Made by a program: the position numbers and the translations under genes
Shown here: piece after piece, positions 1 through 6,900 of the stretch
How the letters are laid out: each line of letters begins with the position of its first letter
Numbering within the stretch: the first letter of the stretch is position 1
The notes under the pieces: generated by a model
Database searches by the model: none
Told to the model about the DNA's origin: nothing
The model's input: the letters and a program-made list of their open reading frames with translations, nothing else
Assembly: GCA_026770585.1 (NCBI GenBank)
Contig: MU646812.1
Coordinates: 214,810 to 225,662, forward strand
Source of the DNA: Baffinella frigidus
Taxonomy: Eukaryota > Cryptophyceae > Cryptomonadales > Baffinellaceae
Direction of reading: 5' to 3'
DNA: 10,853 nucleotides

Positions 1-198
1 GGGTTTAGGGTTTAGGGTTTAGGGTTTAGGGTTTAGGGTTTAGGGTTTAGGGTCTAGGGTTTAGGGTTTAGGATTTAGGGTTTAAGGTTTGTTAGGGTTT
101 AGTGTTCAGTGTTCAGGGTTCAGGGTTTAGGGATTAGGAGTAAGGGTTTCGGGTTTCGGGTGCAGGATTTAGGGTTTAGGATTTAGGGTTTAGGGTTC
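1..198. repeat. Telomere-like TTTAGGG array, start of SDR intron 13
   Basis: About eight perfect TTTAGGG units, then variants (TCTAGGG, TTCAGGG, TTTCGGG, single-base slips) decaying towards position 198. The G-rich strand runs into the window, opposite to a true left chromosome end, which would show CCCTAAA on the plus strand. In gene sense the array is C-rich and starts within about nine bases of the exon 13 donor. Confidence 0.9.
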
Positions 199-207
199 AG
201 GGCTTAC

Positions 208-269
208 TGGGCGGCTTTATCGGCGCAGATAGGCTCCAGCGTCTTGAGGACTGGCATCCCCGCCATACC
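208..269 (-). CDS. SDR exon 13: penultimate C-terminal segment
   Basis: Encodes residues 288-307: GMAGMPVLKTLEP then ICADKAA, plus two bases. Acceptor GAGCAG|GG (or one codon earlier, GCCGAG|CAG). Read through, the frame meets TAA at 204-206, but the sequence at that point is CCCA|GTAAGC, a strong donor in phase 2. Relatives continue with a short Trp-Glu containing tail that is absent here. I therefore place the exon end at the donor; termination at the TAA is the alternative. Confidence 0.8.
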
Positions 270-3018
270 CTGCTCGGCGAAATACAGGGGTTCAGGGTGC
301 AATACAGGGCTCAAGGGTGGACACCTTAATTCCGTACAGGGCTCAAGGGTGGACACCTTAATTACTCGGCGAAATACAGGGGTTACGGGTGGACACCTTA
401 ATTCCGGCGTCAACCCTAATTCCGGCGTTCCGAAGCACTTTGTTGCCCACTGTAGCACCCTGCCTTGCGAACCAAGATCCAAGGTGGGTAAGGGGGGGTA
501 CCTTGGGCTCCCTGAGCTGGCCGGATTGGACGTTGGGGCCGACCATGCAGGTGAGCACACAACGGGCTACGAAGGGGAAATATGTTCAAATCTAAGCCAT
601 GTCCCGTCACCTTGTCCGTAGGAACCCCCCCTTATATCCCTACGGATTGCCTACCGTAGGGTCGTAGGTCTTATCGCTTGTGGGTTATTCAGACATCCCT
701 TCGAAGTCCGCTGTGTGTGGGGGGGGGTACCTTGGGCTCCCAGAGCTGGCCGGATTGGACGTTGGGACCGACCATGCAGGTGAGTAGCGACACTGCGCCG
801 TCCTGCTCGGGAAAGGCAAGAGACTTTTGTCGACCGTATGACGTCGGGGTATAAAAATAAGGCGTCCAGAGAGGGCGCAGGACACACGCGTTGAAAATCA
901 CTGAACCGATCTGATAAAGAGTGGTTCAAAAGTCACCGCACTACCTTCTAGACCACGCCCGGACACGAACCGGTTTCCAATTATGTGGGTGGTTACAGCC
1001 AGGTTTTTAGCGTCGTTCAGCCTGTGACAGCAGCCGTCTTCGTTCAACTTTTATAAAACTTCAAGTTTTACTAATAATAAAACTTGAACACGAAGTTTAA
1101 TAAAACTTCGTTTTTACCGACAAAAAAGACGAAAGCGCACCCTTTGATAAGTCCCAAATTGAGTCTCAGCGGTCCTAGACTTTTCAGAAGACCGGTTCAG
1201 GTCATAGATGCCAGAATTTTGGTGTCCACATTTACAGAGGGGTATCTCGAATACAAGATACGCCAAATTCCCGTGTCCTTATTTGCGAGTAAGGGTGCAC
1301 ACCCTGATTCCAGCGTTAACCTAATTTCATAGGGAAACCTTCGGAAAGTTCGATAGTTTCCTTACGGATTTAGGTAGGACCTACCTACAGTAGGCTGTAG
1401 GGCTCCTAGGACCAAAATGTCCTAGGATTTTGGCCTGCGGTAGGAGGTCCTAGGCAATGCCGTAGGAGAAACTACCAAACTTTCCAAAGGTTTCGCGACT
1501 AAATTCCGGCATGCCGCAGCACCCTATGGAATACCGGAATTAGGTTGACGCCGGAATTAGGGCATCCACCCTTAGTCAACAGACGAACGTGGATGGGGGT
1601 CTTGGCAATACCGCTGTTGAGCGAGGAGGGGACAACTTAAAAAAAATTAAAGACGTTCACCTGAAAGCCAAGGTCTTTTGTTTTACCTTGACTGTCTGGA
1701 ATGTGGCGAGTTCGCTCAGCAGCGGCTCGGGTGAAATGCTCGGCTGAACGCGGCGAGGCAACCCGATGCAAACCCCTTTCTATCCCTTAGGTGGCAAGGG
1801 GGTCAAAATTGACCCCCGACGGGTCCTAGGCAGGTCTTAGGACCCTACGGTAGGGCGTATGCGCCTACTCACCGTTTAAGGGGTACCGTCCGCTCTGTGT
1901 TGAGATCCGGGGGGGGGGTAAAGGGGTGATACCGCAGCAGACTGAGCGCAGTAGTTCATCAAGATTGTCTGGAGCCTGCAGCCACAGGCAAGACCACTCA
2001 GAACACTACGGGGAACGTTTCTCAAGTTGATTATTGGATTGTTTGCCAGCAAACAAAACGTCAGCAATGGTTGCAAAAAGTCAGCAATGGTTGGTCACGT
2101 TATCCCCGGATATCCGGGGAACATGTGACGAGTAGTCTTTTGAGCGGACAGTCACACATTGGTTCAAGCACTCTCAAAATATGGTTTAAGCACAGCCACA
2201 CACTGGTGCAGGCAGAGTTGCAAGGAGGCAGCCCTGGTGCTTGGCGAGTCAAGACTAGGGCGAGTCACGGTTGGGGCGAGATGACGTTCGGGCGAATGAC
2301 GATTTTATCCGGACGAGTATTTATGATAAATACGCACCGGCAACGAAACTTACTACACAAATGCTTTAACAATTACTAGTATGACCCATGTGTGTAGTAA
2401 ATTTCGTTGCCGTGGCGTGTGTATGACAAGTACTCGCTGCGATTAGATTTTTGACCAGTCCAGCACCCCCGACTGTCAAGATCCGGAAGCAAGACTCGAG
2501 CGAACCACGATCGGGGGCGACCCAAGATTGGGGTGCACAACGGGTTTCGAGGACCGCTCAAAAGGCTACGGGTCACCGTCGTGCCCAGATATCCGGGCGT
2601 AACGTGACCACTTCCAACACAAACTGAAGAAACGGATCCAATTCCGGTTCAAACGTGTTCCCTGTAGTCTTTTGAGCGGTACCAGTTGGCACCGAGGGAG
2701 CCTGGGTCGGGACGCAAGACTCGAGCGAACCACGATCGAGGGCGAATCACGATTGGAATGCAAAACGGGTTTCGAGAATTACCAGTTGGCGCCGAGAGAG
2801 CCAGGGATCGCGGTCTTTTCGATCGACGTGAGACACAGTCCGGGGTTGGCCACCAGCGCTTTGACCTGGTCGTTGGTTGGTTTGGTTGGTTGGTTAAACA
2901 CGTGATGTATACCCACACCAACACCAATACCAACACCACCAACACCAACACCACCACCACCACCAGCAACAACAACACCAACAACAACAACAGCAAGAAC
3001 AACATCAACAGCAACAGC

Positions 3019-3082
<64 letters not shown>

Positions 3083-3963
3083 CCACCAACACCAACACCA
3101 ACACCAACACCAACACCAACACCAACACCAACACCAACACCAACACCAACACCAAGAAACAGTAAAGAAGCACACGAAGTTTGAAAGTGCACGAGGGTTG
3201 AAACCTTGGACCCTTTGGCTTGAAGCCTCTCGTGAAGCCCCATGGTGAAAAGCACGTTGGCGAGCTTCGATTGCTGCCCACCAAAACAACCTCACTCAGA
3301 CCACATCCAACCACACAGCAGGCTACGCAGGGAAACTATGGCCAAATCTAAGCCATTTTTCGTTACCTTATTCGTAGAAACCCCGCTATACATCTACGGA
3401 TTGCCTACCGTAGGGTCGTAGGTCTTATCGCTTAAGGGTTCTTCGAACTCCCTTCGATGTCCGCTGTGTGGTACGCGTCCTACGTCTTTCCCGGCTCCAC
3501 TGGAGCCAGTGCAGATGTCTGTAGTCAATTCTCGGCATTATTTCCATTGAGTTTCTCCAAAAGTGGCCTCAAGTCAATTCTTGGCACTGGTGCAAATGAA
3601 AGTATTCACTCTGACGAACCGCAGCTGGTCTATTGACCCAAAAGGGGGCGTTTTGGTATAGTCCTATTGAATAGATGGCCGAATCAACTTTAAGGAAATC
3701 TGGTCTTGTAAGTAGATGCGAAATGGTAGCTGGCGGAATCAACTTTAGGAGAATCTGATTTGTAAGTAGATATGACCTGGTAGCGATCGAGCGGAGCGCC
3801 GCTGAAGATCCACCCTGGAGGGTTTGGGGTTTGGGGTTTAGGGTTTAGGGTTTAGGGTTTGGGGTTTGGGGTTTGGGGTTTGGGGTTTATGGTTTAGGAT
3901 TTAGGGCTTGAGGTTTGGTGTTTGGGGTTTGGGGTTTGGGGTTTGGTGTTTGGGGTTTGGGGT

Positions 3964-3995
<32 letters not shown>

Positions 3996-6900
3996 GGTTT
4001 GAGGATTGGAGTTTAGGGTGTGGGGTTGAGGGTGGTTTAGGGTTTGTGGTTTAGGGTTTGGGATTTGGGGTTTAAGGTCTAGGGTTTAAGGTTTAGGGTT
4101 TAGGGATTAGGAGTTAGGGTTTAGGGTTCAGGGTTTAGGGTTTAGGGTTTAGGGTTTACGGTTTACGGTTCACGGTTTAGGGTTTAGGGTTTCAAGGTTT
4201 AGGGGGGTTTACCTGGTGTGTTGCCACCGAGGTCCCCGCCGTGCTTGCCATAGTACCTGGCCTGCCATCAGCCACACAGCGGGTCATGAACGGATTTCGT
4301 GAATATCCCTTAAGTGTCCATGCCGCCAAATTTGACGGCCAAGAGGTCCTAGGCAGGTCCTAGGACCCTACGGTAGGGCGTATGAGCCTACTGGCCACTT
4401 GAGGGATACTGAACCAGAGCACCCATGGTAGGATGTGGGCCGAAACTCCCTTCGTAGTCCGCTGTTTGGACACTCAGGTGCTAGTTTAACGACGGTATGG
4501 GTTCGGCACAACTGCGAATTCCTCTCTATGTAAATCTAGAAACATCCAGAAACATCCAGTGCCATATCCCTCAAGTGCCCATGCCGCCAAATTTGACGGC
4601 CAAGAGGTCCTAGGCAGGTCCTAGGGCCCTACCGTAGGGCGTATGCGCCTACTGGTCACTTAAGGGATAGTAATTGGCCTCTGCCTTGAGACACTCAGTG
4701 CCACACAGCAGGCCACCAAGAGAAACCCGGTGAAATATCCACCAGGTTTCAATAGGATTGGTACGGGATTTCTTTTAAACGGACGAATAAGAAATTCCTC
4801 TGAAGACCGCTGCGTGTGTCTTTCTATGTTCGGATGATGGGAATCCGTTAATCCTAAAGGTCCCAAACACCAGCCCACCCCCACTACTACATTAGCTGCC
4901 TGATACACCCTAGGGGCTACCCTTTGTTCAGCTGAGTGTCTCCTACGGAAGGACTCAGTGTCTGGGCTATTTTGGGAATCTATCTATCCGCAAGGTCCGA
5001 ACGAGTCACCGGCCATCCACACACGTCGATGTTTCCGATCGTTGGGGAAACGCTGCTTGGCACCAGAAAGTGAACAGATTCATCGATTTGCACAGGCTGT
5101 GAGGGTTGGTGGTCATCCGGGAACAAGCAACTTTCTTTCAAGCTGCGCGGAAACGAAAACTACAACTCAAATGAGAGGATTGTGAAAATTACTACAAAAA
5201 TGAAAAGACCGTGTGGTAATTTTCGCGTAGATTTTGAAACTTTTCGTGTAGATTTTGAAAAGTTCCCGGATGGACCTGCGCGGGCGTGGCCGGGCATACG
5301 CGGATGGCGCTCGTGTGGTTCACAACGCGCGCCTGCACGCCATTTGGGGGTTGATTTTAGACCCAACTGGGTTAAATTTCTGACCCAATTTGTGAACTTC
5401 GGCCTCGGTCGACGGGCGCCGGCACGCCGTTTTCGCCCGTCATTCGAAACACGCCATTTTCACTCATAAGTCAACAGTCCGGTTTTGTAGTGCGAATCCG
5501 TCAACTTTGGAGCGAACACGGTCCCGGTCTCACCAACCACACGGTGGACTACGAACCTTTCATCAAAAGTCAACTTGCCCCGAGGTAATCAACTTTAAAT
5601 CTTTTCTGGCGCAAATTTGGTCACGTTACCCGCGGATATCCGGGGTCCCAAAACCCTCGTAGTCCACCGTATGCCACACAGCGGGCTACGAAGGGATTTT
5701 CGGGTATGAAAACGAAGGGATTTTCGGGTATGAAAAGCCCGGGTTTCCGTTACCTTAACCGTAGGAACCCCCCTATGTCCCTACGGGTTGCCTACCGTAG
5801 GGTCCTAGGTCTTGTCGCTTATGGGTTATTCAAAATTCCTTCGAAGTCCGCTGTGGGGTAGACCTCGCCGTTCCTCTCCACAGCCTTCTCCAGGAGCGGC
5901 ATCAGCTCCTTGGCCAGAAGAAAATGGCTCAAGTGGTTTGTTTGCCTGGAAGGGGGGTAAGGTCGGGGCTCAGCCTAAGTAGGTAGGATCGGGGAGCTCA
6001 TCCGGAGATCATTCCCATCCCCTCAAGAGTGAGGTGGGCGTGGCCTTCGATGTGAGTGTAATACAAAGCACCAAAGTACCAACAAGACGTAGAATGTTCC
6101 TTATCTCTCATCGGTGAGGCAGGTTCATATGCGATGTGATTGTGATACAAAGCACCAACGCACCAAAGGTGTCAGCTGCGAGAGGGGGTGCACACTACTT
6201 TAGACGTGACCGGGAGCAATCATAAGTTGACACAACAGGAAAACGCTCAGAATCTGAGCGTTTTGCCAAAAGTTGACACGAGGTTCAATTGAAGTTGACT
6301 TTTGCGATTGACCACCTTCAGGTCTAGCGTAGGACTTGGCACCCGTGTGTGGGGATCAAATCCCGCCGAGCATTCAAATTAAATGCTCCGGGACTGGACA
6401 TTGGGCCTTAAGTTTTTTGGGGGGGTTCCAATAATTTCCACCAATCTTCATAAAACTTAGCCGTAATGTCCAGTCCCTGAGCATTTAATTTAGCTGCTCG
6501 GCGGGATGAGGTCGCCTGGCGGAATCCAAAGAACACAGAGGAAGGACAACCCCTGCCCACACAGCAGACTCCGAAGGGATTTCGTCAATAACTCTTAACG
6601 ACTAATCCATAGAATCCTACGGTAAGCAACCATATAGGGACATAGGGGGGTTCCTACGGAAAACGTAACGGATTTTCGGTGGCACAGCCACCGAAAATCC
6701 CTTCGTAGCCCGCTGTTTGCGTGGCAAACCCGGCCGGGTCGCAGCGATCTGAGGCTCCGGGCAGGGAGAGGCGAGAGGGCAGAAGCCCGAGTGTGTGTGG
6801 AAGTGACCCTTACCGACCAAATCAGCTGTGACATCAGATGGACTCTCGAAAATAACTATTTCGCTTCGTGTGGGTGGCCTGGATTTGTACCAGAGACAAA

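Noticed and set aside
1-198. True chromosome end
   Set aside because: Strand orientation is wrong for a left telomere and the array lies in an intron by the exon 13 donor reading.
204-206. TAA as the true stop of the gene
   Set aside because: It overlaps a strong GTAAGC donor in a usable phase, and the family has a further C-terminal segment. Kept as an alternative.
1084-1332. 82-codon plus-strand frame
   Set aside because: AT-rich start, overlaps repeat arms, no family resemblance.
1686-1780. GC-rich patch in intron 11 as a further exon
   Set aside because: It is open in minus frames (for example SGCLAAFSRAFHPS), but exons 11 and 12 already join in phase with continuous family sequence and nothing is missing between them.
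2649-3314. Long minus-strand frames rich in Leu/Val or Cys, and a plus-strand poly-Asn frame
   Set aside because: They are translations of the CAA/CACCAA microsatellite. Only the short ends overlap true exons 9 and 10.
5182-5469. 95-codon plus-strand open frame
   Set aside because: Antisense shadow of GC-rich exon 6 plus a 21-bp tandem repeat.
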